From the NCBI RefSeq assembly GCF_000878195.1, contig NZ_JXST01000025.1:33515-97514 (forward strand): DNA of 64,000 bases, read 5' to 3'. The position numbers and the translations under genes were made by a program. The stretch comes from Mycolicibacterium llatzerense (GTDB lineage: Bacteria; Actinomycetota; Actinomycetes; Mycobacteriales; Mycobacteriaceae). The notes beneath the pieces were generated by a model that had not been told where the DNA came from, ran no database searches, and worked only from the letters and a program-made list of their open reading frames with translations. Below are positions 41,858 through 50,562 of this stretch, piece by piece (position 1 is the first letter of the stretch; the number at the start of each line of letters is the position of its first letter).

Positions 41858-41904
41858 ATGCACGAGAGAGACGGCGTGTCGCCGGCAAACACGCACGCTC
41901 GCGG
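41855..41904 (-). repeat. right terminal inverted repeat of AbiEi/DUF559 module B
   Basis: Inverted copy of 40771-40820: AAAATGCAC (41855-41863), then GCGTGTC (from 41874) and GCAAACACGCACGCTCGCGG. With the left copy it encloses about 1.13 kb containing a single gene. I see no clear target-site duplication outside. Confidence 0.85.
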
Positions 41905-41908
41905 GAGG

Positions 41909-42376
41909 TTAGGGGCCGATGTTGCGGGACGGGCGGGTGCGGAGGTGGTGGACGTAGTCGGCGGGGGCGCCGGCGATCTCGGCGGCTTCGGCCATCACGC
42001 CCAGGTAGCGCGCCGACGGCAGCCCACCTTCCCAGGCGTCGACCACGTACAGCCACGCCAGCACCGGTTCGGTCGACGTGTCCGACGACACCCGGTTCAC
42101 CCGGCACCGGATCTTCTTGTGGATGCCCAGCTCTGAGCCTTCCCAGCGGTCCAGGCGTTCCTCGTCTTCGCGGGTCATGTCGTAAAGCACGACGAAAACC
42201 TTGGACATGGGATCCTGGACCAGCGTCGCCAGCGCGCCCTCCCAGCCGATGTCCGCGCCGGCGAACGTGAGCCGCCAGCCGTGCAGCCAACCGGTGGCCG
42301 CCATCGGGGAATGAGGGGCCCGCTGCAGCATCTGCTCCGGATGCATGTTCGATCCGTAAGCGGCGTAGAGCGGCAC
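41909..42376 (-). CDS. gamma-glutamylcyclotransferase-like protein (Rv3304-like)
   Basis: 155 residues. It opens with AAYGSNMHPEQML, the substrate-binding YGSN loop of the GGCT/AIG2 fold, and has WEGALATLV and YDMTREDEERLDRWEG (with the acidic position expected for catalysis). Size and place match Rv3304. The family cleaves gamma-glutamyl amines or acts on small amide compounds; the reaction here is unproven. It is divergent from lpdA, 60 bases away. Confidence 0.85.
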   Translation of the reverse strand: MPLYAAYGSNMHPEQMLQRAPHSPMAATGWLHGWRLTFAGADIGWEGALATLVQDPMSKVFVVLYDMTREDEERLDRWEGSELGIHKKIRCRVNRVSSDTSTEPVLAWLYVVDAWEGGLPSARYLGVMAEAAEIAGAPADYVHHLRTRPSRNIGP

Positions 42377-42436
42377 CTGGCAAGCGTACGGCTTGTTGTC
42401 CGGCGACCAACACCCAACTCAGGGTTAGATGTAGCC

Positions 42437-43852
42437 GTGGTTACCCGCATCGTGATCATCGGCGGCGGTCCCGCCGGGTATGAGGCAGCCCTGGTTGCTG
42501 CCGGTTATGGCCCTGAGGCAACTGAAGTCACCGTCGTCGACCGCGACGGTATCGGTGGCGCCTGCGTGCTGTGGGACTGCGTGCCGTCCAAGACCTTCAT
42601 CGCCTCCACCGGCGTGCGCACCGAGCTGCGCCGCGCCGACGGGCTGGGCTTCGACATCAAGATCGAGGACGCCAAGATCTCGTTGCCGCAGATCAACAAC
42701 CGCGTCAAGACGCTGGCCCGCAGCCAGTCGGTCGACATCGGCGGGCAGCTGCTGCGCGCGGGTGTCAACGTGGTGGCAGGCTGCGGCGAGCTCGTCGACA
42801 GCATCCCCGGCATGGCGCACCACCGGGTGAAAGTCACCACACCCGACGGCCGGTCCGGCGTGCTGAAGGCCGACGTGGTGCTGATCGCCACCGGCGCCAG
42901 CCCCCGGGTGCTGCCCAACGCGGTACCCGACGGGGATCGCATCCTGAACTGGCGTCAGCTCTACGACCTCACCGACCTGCCCGAGCACCTGATCATCGTG
43001 GGTTCCGGTGTCACCGGTGCCGAGTTCTGCAATGCCTACACCGAACTGGGCGTCAAGGTCACGGTGGTGGCCAGCCGCGACCAGATCCTGCCGCACGAGG
43101 ACTCCGACGCCGCTGCGGTGCTCGAGGAGGTGTTCTCCGAGCGCGGTGTGACGTTGGTCAAGAACGCCCGCGCCGACTCGGTGGTCCGTACCGAAAAAGG
43201 CGTCAAGGTGAGCCTGGCCGATGGTCGCGTCGTGGAGGGTAGCCATGCGTTGATGAGCATCGGTTCGGTACCCAACACTTCGGGCCTGGGACTGGAGAAG
43301 GTGGGCATCGAGCTCGGGCCCGGTAATTACCTGACCGTCGACCGGGTGTCGCGCACCAAGGCGTCGGGCATCTACGCCGCCGGTGACTGCACCGGCCTGC
43401 TGCCGCTGGCCTCGGTGGCCGCCATGCAGGGCCGCATCGCGATGTATCACGCACTGGGTGAAGGGGTTTCGCCGATCAAGCTGCGCACGGTTGCGGCTGC
43501 GGTCTTCACTCGCCCGGAGATCGCCGCGGTCGGAGTGCCGCAATCGGCGATCGACGCCGGCACAGTCCCGGCCCGCACCCTGATGCTGCCGCTGAACACC
43601 AATGCGCGGGCCAAGATGTCGTTGCTCGAGCACGGTTTCGTGAAGATCTTCTGTCGCCCGGCCACCGGCGTGGTGATCGGCGGCGTGGTGGTCGCGCCGA
43701 TCGCCTCCGAGCTGATCCTGCCGATTGCCCTGGCGGTACAGAACCGGATCTCGGTGACCGATCTGGCGCAGACCTTGTCGGTCTATCCGTCGCTGTCGGG
43801 CTCGATCATCGAAACGGCCCGCCGGCTCATGGCTCACGACGATCTGGACTGA
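42437..43852 (+). CDS. lpdA: flavoprotein disulfide reductase, LpdA-like
   Basis: 471 residues from GTG 42437 (VVTRIVIIGGGPAGYEAALV). The FAD motif GGGPAGYE, NAD motif VGSGVTGAEF and ATGIYAAGD-type FAD end motif (SGIYAAGDCTG) are present. The protein matches M. tuberculosis LpdA (Rv3303c) along its length. A notable difference is Cys43-x4-Cys48 (GACVLWDC), an intact redox disulfide pair; in M. tuberculosis LpdA the first position is Ala. The C-terminal His-Glu dyad of true lipoamide dehydrogenases is absent (VYPSLSG). It begins a plus-strand run with glpD2. Confidence 0.93.
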   Translation: MVTRIVIIGGGPAGYEAALVAAGYGPEATEVTVVDRDGIGGACVLWDCVPSKTFIASTGVRTELRRADGLGFDIKIEDAKISLPQINNRVKTLARSQSVDIGGQLLRAGVNVVAGCGELVDSIPGMAHHRVKVTTPDGRSGVLKADVVLIATGASPRVLPNAVPDGDRILNWRQLYDLTDLPEHLIIVGSGVTGAEFCNAYTELGVKVTVVASRDQILPHEDSDAAAVLEEVFSERGVTLVKNARADSVVRTEKGVKVSLADGRVVEGSHALMSIGSVPNTSGLGLEKVGIELGPGNYLTVDRVSRTKASGIYAAGDCTGLLPLASVAAMQGRIAMYHALGEGVSPIKLRTVAAAVFTRPEIAAVGVPQSAIDAGTVPARTLMLPLNTNARAKMSLLEHGFVKIFCRPATGVVIGGVVVAPIASELILPIALAVQNRISVTDLAQTLSVYPSLSGSIIETARRLMAHDDLD

Positions 43853-43926
43853 CGCACGAACCGGGGCCGACCACGTAGGCTCGACCATGCAAGGCCTACC
43901 GACGAGTAACCACGAGGAGTTCCGCC

Positions 43927-45672
43927 GTGAGTGACCCGATTCCCGGTCCAGGCAATGGGCAGACCCTGCTGAACCGCGCGCAGCGCGAGACCGCCTGGAA
44001 CCGGCTGGGTTCCGAGCAGTTCGACGTCATCGTGATCGGTGGCGGCGTCGTCGGTGCCGGCGCGGCGCTGGACGCCGCGACGCGCGGGCTGAAGGTCGCC
44101 CTGGTCGAGGCGCGGGACTTCGCCTCCGGCACCTCCAGCCGCAGCAGCAAGATGTTCCACGGCGGCCTGCGCTACCTGGAGCAGCTCGAGTTCGGTCTGG
44201 TCCGGGAAGCGCTGTATGAACGCGAGCTATCGCTGACCACCTTGGCGCCGCACCTGGTGAAGCCGCTGCCGTTCCTGTTCCCGCTGACGAAGCGGATCTG
44301 GGAACGCCCGTACATCGCCGCCGGCATCTTCCTGTACGACCAGTTGGGCGGCGCCAAGTCGGTGCCCGCGCAGAAGCACCTGCTCAAGGCCGGGGCGCTG
44401 CGGCTGGCGCCCGGGCTCAAGCGCAGCTCGCTGGTCGGCGCGATCCGCTACTACGACACCGTCGTCGACGACGCGCGGCACACCATGACGGTCGCCCGCA
44501 CCGCGGCGCACTACGGCGCGGTGGTCCGCACCTCGACCCAGGTCGTGGCGCTGCTGCGCGAAGGTGACCGGGTCACCGGCGTCCGCATCCGCGACTCCGA
44601 GACCGGTGCGGTGACCGAGGTGTGCGGCCACGTCGTGGTCAACGCCACCGGCGTGTGGACCGACGAGATTCAGGCGCTGTCGAAGCAGCGCGGGCGGTTT
44701 CGGGTCCGCGCTTCCAAAGGCGTGCACATCGTCGTGCCGCGGGATCGGATCGTCAGCGAGGTGGCGATCATCCTGCGCACCGAGAAGTCGGTGCTGTTCG
44801 TGATCCCGTGGGGCACGCACTGGATCATCGGCACCACCGACACCGACTGGAACCTGGACCTGGCGCACCCGGCGGCGACCAAGGCCGACATCGACTACAT
44901 CCTCGGGCACGTCAACAAGGTGCTGGCCACTCCGCTCAACCATGACGACATCGACGGCGTCTACGCGGGCCTCCGCCCGCTGCTGGCCGGCGAGAGCGAG
45001 GAGACCTCCAAGCTGTCCCGCGAGCACGCGGTCGCGGTGCCGGCCCCGGGCCTGGTGGCTATCGCCGGCGGCAAGTACACCACCTACCGCGTCATGGGCG
45101 AGGACGCCATCGACGCGGCCAGCGAGTTCGTGCCGACGCGGGTGGCGCCGTCGATCACTGAGAAGGTCCCGCTGCTCGGCGCCGACGGCTACTTCGCGCT
45201 GATCAACCAGACCGAACACGTCGGCCAGCACTACGGCCTGCATCCCTACCGGGTGCGGCACCTGCTGGACCGCTACGGCTCGTTGATCGGCGAGGTGCTG
45301 GACATGGCCGCCGACCGCCCCGAGCTGCTGGAGCCCATCACCGAGGCGCCGGTGTACCTGAAGGTCGAAGCCTGGTACGCCGCCGCGGCCGAGGGTGCGC
45401 TGCACCTCGAGGACATCCTGGCGCGCCGCATGCGAATCTCCATCGAGTACCAGCACCGCGGCGTGGACTGCGCCCGCGAGGTCGCGGAAGTCATTGCGCC
45501 GGTGCTGGGTTGGAGTGCCGAGGACATCGACCGTGAGGTCGCGACCTACCTGGCGCGCGTCGAGGCCGAGGTGCTGTCGCAGACCCAGCCCGACGACGAA
45601 TCGGCCGACGCGCTGCGCGCCGCGGCTCCGGAATCCCGTGCGGAGATTCTCGAGCCGGTGCCGCTCGATTGA
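43927..45672 (+). CDS. glpD2: glycerol-3-phosphate dehydrogenase
   Basis: 581 residues, GTG at 43927 with GAGGAG upstream (43912-43917). FAD motif IGGGVVGAGAALDAA, then SSRSSKMFHGGLRYLEQ (GlpD signature) and WGTHWIIGTTDTDWN, ending in a C-terminal helical domain. It oxidises glycerol-3-phosphate to dihydroxyacetone phosphate and reduces quinone at the membrane. It is 74 bases after lpdA, and its last four bases overlap the pseudouridine synthase start, as in the M. tuberculosis Rv3303c-Rv3300c block (without phoY1). Confidence 0.95.
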   Translation: MSDPIPGPGNGQTLLNRAQRETAWNRLGSEQFDVIVIGGGVVGAGAALDAATRGLKVALVEARDFASGTSSRSSKMFHGGLRYLEQLEFGLVREALYERELSLTTLAPHLVKPLPFLFPLTKRIWERPYIAAGIFLYDQLGGAKSVPAQKHLLKAGALRLAPGLKRSSLVGAIRYYDTVVDDARHTMTVARTAAHYGAVVRTSTQVVALLREGDRVTGVRIRDSETGAVTEVCGHVVVNATGVWTDEIQALSKQRGRFRVRASKGVHIVVPRDRIVSEVAIILRTEKSVLFVIPWGTHWIIGTTDTDWNLDLAHPAATKADIDYILGHVNKVLATPLNHDDIDGVYAGLRPLLAGESEETSKLSREHAVAVPAPGLVAIAGGKYTTYRVMGEDAIDAASEFVPTRVAPSITEKVPLLGADGYFALINQTEHVGQHYGLHPYRVRHLLDRYGSLIGEVLDMAADRPELLEPITEAPVYLKVEAWYAAAAEGALHLEDILARRMRISIEYQHRGVDCAREVAEVIAPVLGWSAEDIDREVATYLARVEAEVLSQTQPDDESADALRAAAPESRAEILEPVPLD

Positions 45673-46532
45673 GCCTGCCTGTCCGTCCCGGATACGAGGG
45701 GATCGGGCCTTCCCGGCTACGGCTGCACGGTGGGCCGGTGCTGGCCGAGCTGCGGTCCCGGTTCGGCGATGAGGCAGCCGCGAAAGTGCTTGCCGGCGAA
45801 GTGGTTTGCGCTGACGGGTCGGTCGTGGACCAGGTCACCGAGCTGCCCGCCGGCGCGTTCATCTACTGGTACCGGGACCTGCCCGACGAGGTCGTCGTGC
45901 CGTTCGACGTGCCGGTGCTGTACCGCGACGAGAACATCGTCGTAATCGACAAACCGCACTTTCTGGCGACCATGCCCCGCGGCGGGCACGTGGTGCAGAC
46001 GGCCCTGGTGCGGCTGCGCCGAGCCTTGGGTTTGTGGGAGCTCTCGCCTGCGCACCGGCTGGACCGGCTGACGGCGGGCGTGCTGGTGTTCACGGCGCGG
46101 CGCGAGGTGCGCGGGGCCTATCAGACGATGTTCGCCTCAGGTGGGGTGTCCAAGACGTATCTGGCCCGGTCGTCAGCCGGGACATTGGCCGAGCCCGTCG
46201 AGTTGCGCAACCGAATTGTGAAGCGGCGCGGGTCTTTACAGGCCGTCGTGGAGCCCGGTGACGTGAACGCGGTGACGGCGGTCGCGCCGTTGGGTTCGGG
46301 GTTGTTCCAGCTGACGCCGTCGACGGGCCGTACGCACCAGCTGCGGGTGCACATGAACTCGCTCGGACTTCCCATCGACGGGGATCCGTTGTATCCCACG
46401 GTGCTTGATGTCGCCGCCGGGGACTTCTCGACGCCGCTGCAGCTGCTGGCCCACCGGCTGGCGTTCACCGATCCGGTGACCGGGGTTGAGCGGGAGTTCG
46501 TCAGTCAGCGGACGTTGGCGGCTGGGCCCTAG
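45669..46532 (+). CDS. RluA-family pseudouridine synthase (Rv3300c-like)
   Basis: 287 residues from TTG 45669, which overlaps the glpD2 stop. The catalytic Asp is in HRLDRLTAGVLVF, and the end motifs GRTHQLRVHMNSLGLPI and GDPLYP are typical of RluA/RluD enzymes. It converts uridine to pseudouridine in rRNA or tRNA; the exact site is unknown. In M. tuberculosis phoY1 lies between glpD2 and this gene, but here they are directly joined. Confidence 0.9.
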   Translation: MSLPVRPGYEGIGPSRLRLHGGPVLAELRSRFGDEAAAKVLAGEVVCADGSVVDQVTELPAGAFIYWYRDLPDEVVVPFDVPVLYRDENIVVIDKPHFLATMPRGGHVVQTALVRLRRALGLWELSPAHRLDRLTAGVLVFTARREVRGAYQTMFASGGVSKTYLARSSAGTLAEPVELRNRIVKRRGSLQAVVEPGDVNAVTAVAPLGSGLFQLTPSTGRTHQLRVHMNSLGLPIDGDPLYPTVLDVAAGDFSTPLQLLAHRLAFTDPVTGVEREFVSQRTLAAGP

Positions 46533-46725
46533 ATCGGGGGAACGGCGGCGCCGTGGAGCTGTCTCCACACAACTCGCGCAGGAAAGTTGACGGGTCCAAA
46601 CCGCAAGTGTCACAACAGAGCTGGCACCCCGGGCAGGACACGCCGAGACCGGTTCGGTGGCGCCGTGCCCGCTCAGTGGAGTGGGCCGGGTCAACGCGTC
46701 CAACCCCTGTGTTCTACTGCTAGCC

Positions 46726-47496
46726 ATGGACCGCAGCACGTTTGACCGCCTGTTCGACATGACCGGCCGCACCGTCATCGTGACGGGCGGGACGCGCGGC
46801 ATCGGCCTCGCGATGGCCGAGGGGTTCGTGCTGGCCGGTGCGAATGTGGTGGTGGCGAGCCGCAAGCCCGACGCGTGCGGGGCTGCGGCCGAGCACCTGC
46901 GCGGTCTGGGTGGAAAGGCGATCGGCGTGCCCACCAACATGGGCAGCCTGGACGATCTCGACCGGCTGGTGGCGGCCACCGTCGCGGAGTTCGGTGGCAT
47001 CGACGTCCTGGTCAACAACGCGGCCAACGCGCTCGCCCAGCCGCTGGGGGAGATGACGCCCGAGGCGTGGGCAAAGTCGTACGACTCGAACCTGCGTGGT
47101 CCGGTGTTCCTGGTGCAGAAAGCGTTGCCGCACTTGAAGGCCAGCCCGGCCGCGGCGGTGCTGAACATGTCGTCGATCGGCGCGTTCCAGTTCGCGCCGT
47201 TCGTGTCGATGTATGCCGCGGGCAAGTCGGCGTTGCTGTCGTTCACCCGGTCGATGGCGGCCGGTTTCGCGGCCGACGGCATCCGCGTCAACGCCATCGC
47301 GCCCGGCCCCGTCGACACCGACATGGTGCGCAACAACCCGCAGTCAGCCATCGACGCGATGGCCTCCAACACCCTGTTGAAGCGTTTGGCCAACCCCGAT
47401 GAATTGGTGGGCGCGGCGCTGCTGTTGTGTTCGGGCGCAGGCAGTTACATCACCGGGCAGGTCGTCATCGTCGACGGTGGCGGGACACCGAGGTAG
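46726..47496 (+). CDS. short-chain dehydrogenase/reductase (SDR)
   Basis: 256 residues from ATG 46726 (MDRSTFDRLFDMTGRTVIVT); the frame stays open upstream. The cofactor loop is TGGTRGIG (20-27), followed by NNAANAL, the catalytic Ser in NMSSIGAFQ and YAAGK (Tyr, Lys). The end YITGQVVIVDGGGTP is classical. NAD(P)-dependent oxidoreductase on an unknown alcohol or ketone. The 193-base gap before it shows no clear feature beyond likely promoter sequence. Confidence 0.9.
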   Translation: MDRSTFDRLFDMTGRTVIVTGGTRGIGLAMAEGFVLAGANVVVASRKPDACGAAAEHLRGLGGKAIGVPTNMGSLDDLDRLVAATVAEFGGIDVLVNNAANALAQPLGEMTPEAWAKSYDSNLRGPVFLVQKALPHLKASPAAAVLNMSSIGAFQFAPFVSMYAAGKSALLSFTRSMAAGFAADGIRVNAIAPGPVDTDMVRNNPQSAIDAMASNTLLKRLANPDELVGAALLLCSGAGSYITGQVVIVDGGGTPR

Positions 47497-47511
47497 GGCC
47501 GCAGCCAGCTG

Positions 47512-48693
47512 TCAGTATGTATGCAGGGGACCGTGCGATTTTCCGTACATCACCCTGAGAGCGCAGTCGCGGACGAGCCCCTTGTCGAGGAGCTTGATGC
47601 CTGCGTTCGGGATGGCAGGGATACCGGCGAGCTTGTGTCCGAAGCGGCCCATTCGGTACTCCCTGCCCCAGGCAGCCTCCAAGCGCTGGGTGTAGTTGGT
47701 GAAATCGTCGGGGCCGCCGTTCAGCAGGGCCGCGATCACGCTTTCCCCGGCGAGCAATCCGGATTCGAGCGCTTTCGAGATGCCTGCGCCCGAAACCGGT
47801 TTGGCGGCACCGAGTGCGTCGCCGGTGAAGACGACGCCCGGACGCCACGGTGGCCATGCGGTGAAACCCATCGGCAGTCGCCACGCCCGCACGCTCTTGC
47901 TCTTCTTCAAGTCGGCAATCGGCGGCAGGTCCCAATCACGCGGCAGGGAACGCAGAAACTCGCCGAGTAGCTGGGTGGCGTTGATCGCGTGCCAGTTTCG
48001 GAAGCAGTTGACATAGCCCACGCCGATGTTGAACACGCCGTCGCCCATCGGGAACACCCAGCCGTAGCCGGGCAACTGATCGCCCTCGAACTGCAGCTTG
48101 AGGTAGATGTCGAGCGAATCGGTGTCCGGCCGGTTGACGTGCATCTCCGAGCGGATCGCGATGGCCGAGTAGCCGTTGTACTCCGATTCGATGTTCAGCG
48201 CGCGCTTGATCGGTGAGTACGCACCGTCTGCGGCGATGACCGCATCTGCCGAGATCTTCTCCCCGGTCTTGAGGACCACGCCGACCACACGACCGTCGGC
48301 ATCGAGTTCCGGTCCTGCCACTTCGGCGCCCTCGCGAACTTCCGCTCCAGCTTTCTCGGCGTGCCTGAGCAACACGTTGTCCAAGTGGGTGCGGCTGACG
48401 GTATGTCCGTGATCGGGCATACCGGGGCGCCTCGGGAAGGACATCTCCCACCGACTCGGGCTGAACACCGTGACCCGGTTGACCCGGTGGAAGGTGGCGA
48501 CTTCGTCTGCCAGGCCCATCTTCTGCAGATAACTGACGGCGCGGGCGGTCAAGCCGTCACCACACGGTTTATCCCGGGGAAACTCGGCCTTGTCGACGAC
48601 CAGCACCTTGGCGCCTACCTGCGCCGCCTGCCATGCCGCGGCGGAGCCCGACGGGCCACCACCGGCGACGACGACGTCATAGTGCTGTGTCAC
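47512..48693 (-). CDS. geranylgeranyl reductase-family flavoprotein
   Basis: 393 residues. FAD motif VAGGGPSGSAAAWQA (9-23) and the family signature FPRDKPCGDGLTARAV are followed by PGYGWVFPMGDGVFNIGVGY and GDALGAAKPVSGAGISKALE. These match geranylgeranyl reductases such as MenJ, which saturate an isoprene double bond of menaquinone. The M. tuberculosis MenJ gene is elsewhere, so this is a second family member with an unknown isoprenoid or lipid substrate. It is divergent from the UBP zinc-finger gene. Confidence 0.87.
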   Translation of the reverse strand: MTQHYDVVVAGGGPSGSAAAWQAAQVGAKVLVVDKAEFPRDKPCGDGLTARAVSYLQKMGLADEVATFHRVNRVTVFSPSRWEMSFPRRPGMPDHGHTVSRTHLDNVLLRHAEKAGAEVREGAEVAGPELDADGRVVGVVLKTGEKISADAVIAADGAYSPIKRALNIESEYNGYSAIAIRSEMHVNRPDTDSLDIYLKLQFEGDQLPGYGWVFPMGDGVFNIGVGYVNCFRNWHAINATQLLGEFLRSLPRDWDLPPIADLKKSKSVRAWRLPMGFTAWPPWRPGVVFTGDALGAAKPVSGAGISKALESGLLAGESVIAALLNGGPDDFTNYTQRLEAAWGREYRMGRFGHKLAGIPAIPNAGIKLLDKGLVRDCALRVMYGKSHGPLHTY

Positions 48694-48753
48694 AGAGTCC
48701 GCCCCCAGTCCCGAAGAAGCTCTAGTTCATCAGCTTTCGGGCGGAGCCGCCAG

Positions 48754-49056
48754 GTGGACTACTTACCCGACGGGGCTACCGTGGAAGCTGTGGCATCCAT
48801 CTTCGGCGACTCCCACCTGAAGCACGTCCGCCTGGTCACCCCGCAGACGACGAAGGGGTGTCAGGACTGCATCGCGGCCGGTACCCGCTGGGTCCATCTG
48901 CGGTTGTGTCTGACGTGCGGCCACGTCGGCTGTTGCGATTCGTCGCCGATGCGCCACGCGAGCGCTCATGCGCAGACGCCGGGGCACGAGATCGTGCAGT
49001 CTTTTGAACCGGGTGAGAACTGGCGATGGTGCTACGTGCACGAGAAGTACGTCTGA
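48754..49056 (+). CDS. UBP-type zinc finger protein
   Basis: 100 residues from GTG 48754 with GGAG about 8 bases upstream; the frame is open upstream but overlaps the divergent gene. Zinc ligands are CQDC, CLTCGHVGCCD, then RHASAHAQTPGHE and HEKYV, the ZnF-UBP pattern. In eukaryotes this domain binds the free C-terminus of ubiquitin; bacterial stand-alone forms have no settled role, and could bind a C-terminal tail of another protein. Confidence 0.85.
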   Translation: MDYLPDGATVEAVASIFGDSHLKHVRLVTPQTTKGCQDCIAAGTRWVHLRLCLTCGHVGCCDSSPMRHASAHAQTPGHEIVQSFEPGENWRWCYVHEKYV

Positions 49057-49163
49057 CCGGTGTCCTGAACTGAGGGCTGCGTGGCCGCTTGTGCCATGTG
49101 ACCGCGGCTAGCCGGCGGGCAAAATGGAATGTGTCCAATTAATCCCGATGGGAGTGACACATC

Positions 49164-49802
49164 ATGGCTGAAGTGATTGCAGGAGTGACGATTCCGGACA
49201 CCGAGTTGGTCCGGGAGGCCACCTCGATCGTTCGGCAGGCGACCGACGAAACGTTGTTCAACCATTCCCGCCGCGTGTTCCTGTGGGGCTCATTGAAAGC
49301 GGCTGCGCGCGAGCTGGAGGTCGATCCGGAACTTGCCTACGTCGGCGGCATGTTCCATGACCTGGGCCTGACGGCGGCGCATGGCACCAAGCACCAGCGG
49401 TTCGAGATCGATGGCGCGGCAATGGCTCGGAAGCTGTTGTTGGACTTCGGCCGTACCGAGCAGGAAGCGACTAACGTGTGGCTGGCGATCGCGCTGCACA
49501 CCACTCCGGAAGTGCCGCACCACCTGGCACCCGAGGTTGCCGTGGTGAGTCTCGGCGTCGAAACCGATGTGCTGGGAATGGGTTTGGACGAGATCACCGA
49601 CGCACAACGGGCCGAGGTGGTGGCGGCGCATCCGCGCCCCGACTTCAAGAACCGCATCCTTCGGGCATTCAACGACGGCATGGTCAATCGTCCGGACACC
49701 ACGTTCGGCACGATGAACGACGATGTGCTCGCGCACTTCGACCCGTCGTTCCAGCGGACGAATTTCGTTGACCTCATTGAGAACAACGCCTGGCCGGAGT
49801 GA
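49164..49802 (+). CDS. HD-domain hydrolase (cyanamide hydratase-like)
   Basis: 212 residues, ATG 49164 with GGGAG upstream. Metal ligands of the HD fold are His34 (LFNHSRRVFLWG), His65-Asp66 (GGMFHDLGL) and a later His in IALHTTPE. The NHSxRVF and MFHDLGLT pattern resembles fungal and bacterial cyanamide hydratase-like/urea-type HD enzymes rather than nucleotidases. Substrate unknown. It ends at a strong two-way terminator. Confidence 0.83.
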   Translation: MAEVIAGVTIPDTELVREATSIVRQATDETLFNHSRRVFLWGSLKAAARELEVDPELAYVGGMFHDLGLTAAHGTKHQRFEIDGAAMARKLLLDFGRTEQEATNVWLAIALHTTPEVPHHLAPEVAVVSLGVETDVLGMGLDEITDAQRAEVVAAHPRPDFKNRILRAFNDGMVNRPDTTFGTMNDDVLAHFDPSFQRTNFVDLIENNAWPE

Positions 49803-49821
49803 GTCCGCATCACCGGGATGG

Positions 49822-49870
49822 GGCAACGCCGGGCCGGGTGACAGGCTTGGGAACCCGGCCCGGCGTTGCC
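49822..49870. terminator. two-way terminator between HD-hydrolase and yceI genes
   Basis: GGCAACGCCGGGCCGGGT (49822-49839) pairs perfectly over 18 bases with 49853-49870; the loop is 13 bases and TTTCT follows on the plus strand. It lies 20 bases past the HD gene stop and ends 8 bases before the yceI stop, so it can serve both convergent genes. Confidence 0.9.
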
Positions 49871-49877
49871 TTTCTGA

Positions 49878-50423
49878 TCAGGCTTGCTTGACGGCTTCGA
49901 TGTCGAGGGTGATGGTGACCTTGTCGCCTACGACGGCGCCACCGGTCTCCATCGGCAGGTCGAGGTCGACGCCGAAGTCCTTGCGGTTGATGACAACTGA
50001 CGCTTCGTAACCGGAGACCTCGCCGGCGCCCATGCCGGGGCTCACGCCATTGAACTCCAGGCCCAAGGTGACCGGGCGGGTGTTGCCTTTGATGGTCAGG
50101 TTGCCGTCCAGTAGGTAGGAGGCACCGTTCTGCCGAACCGAGGTCGATGCGAAGGTCGCCACCGGGTGGTTCTCGGCGTCGAAGAAGTCGGCAGACTTGA
50201 CGTGGCCGTCGCGCTGTTCGTTGCCGGTGTTGAGCGACGTCACGTCGATCTCGGCGGTGACCGACGGGGTGCCGTCGGCGTCGACGGTGATGGCGCCGCT
50301 GAAGTTCTCGAACTTGCCGCGGACCTTGCTGACCATCAGGTGGCGTACCGAAAACTCGACCGTGGAGTGGGCGGTGTCGATCGCCCAGGTGCCGACGCCG
50401 AGGGGAGTGGTTGCGGTGGTCAT
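49878..50423 (-). CDS. YceI-family lipid-binding protein
   Basis: 181 residues. The start (GVGTWAIDTAHSTVEFSVRH) and SADFFDAENHPVATFASTSV, GNLTIKGNTRPVTLGLEF are YceI signatures. It forms a lipocalin-like barrel that binds isoprenoid or other long chains. No signal peptide is visible, so it is probably cytosolic. It is divergent from the COG0523 GTPase gene, across a 139-base region with a Zur-like operator. Confidence 0.9.
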   Translation of the reverse strand: MTTATTPLGVGTWAIDTAHSTVEFSVRHLMVSKVRGKFENFSGAITVDADGTPSVTAEIDVTSLNTGNEQRDGHVKSADFFDAENHPVATFASTSVRQNGASYLLDGNLTIKGNTRPVTLGLEFNGVSPGMGAGEVSGYEASVVINRKDFGVDLDLPMETGGAVVGDKVTITLDIEAVKQA

Positions 50424-50533
50424 GTGCCTGTCCTTTGTTCTTGGTCCGAGCGCCGGCGTTCCGGCCTCTGAAGGTGTCCAACCGGACTACGGTCCGGATT
50501 ATTTCTCGGGCGGGAATCGTGCCGGCTCGCGTT

Positions 50534-50560
50534 CCTTAATGAAAATGATTACCATTAAGG
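50534..50560. promoter_or_regulatory. Zur-like operator upstream of the COG0523 gene
   Basis: Inverted repeat CCTTAATG (50534-50541) and CATTAAGG (50553-50560), separated by AAAATGATTAC; the core GAAAATGATTACCATT resembles the mycobacterial zinc-uptake regulator (Zur/FurB) box. It ends two bases before the ATG at 50563, so repressor bound there would block transcription, likely of a leaderless or very short-leader mRNA. Confidence 0.7.
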
Positions 50561-50562
50561 TC

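Noticed and set aside
40771..41904. Classical insertion sequence
   Set aside because: Inverted repeats are present, but the gene inside is not a transposase and no target duplication is clear; kept as a finding only.
46533..46725. Small gene or RNA between the pseudouridine synthase and SDR genes
   Set aside because: No convincing coding frame, ribosome site or stable stem was found; probably just a promoter region.
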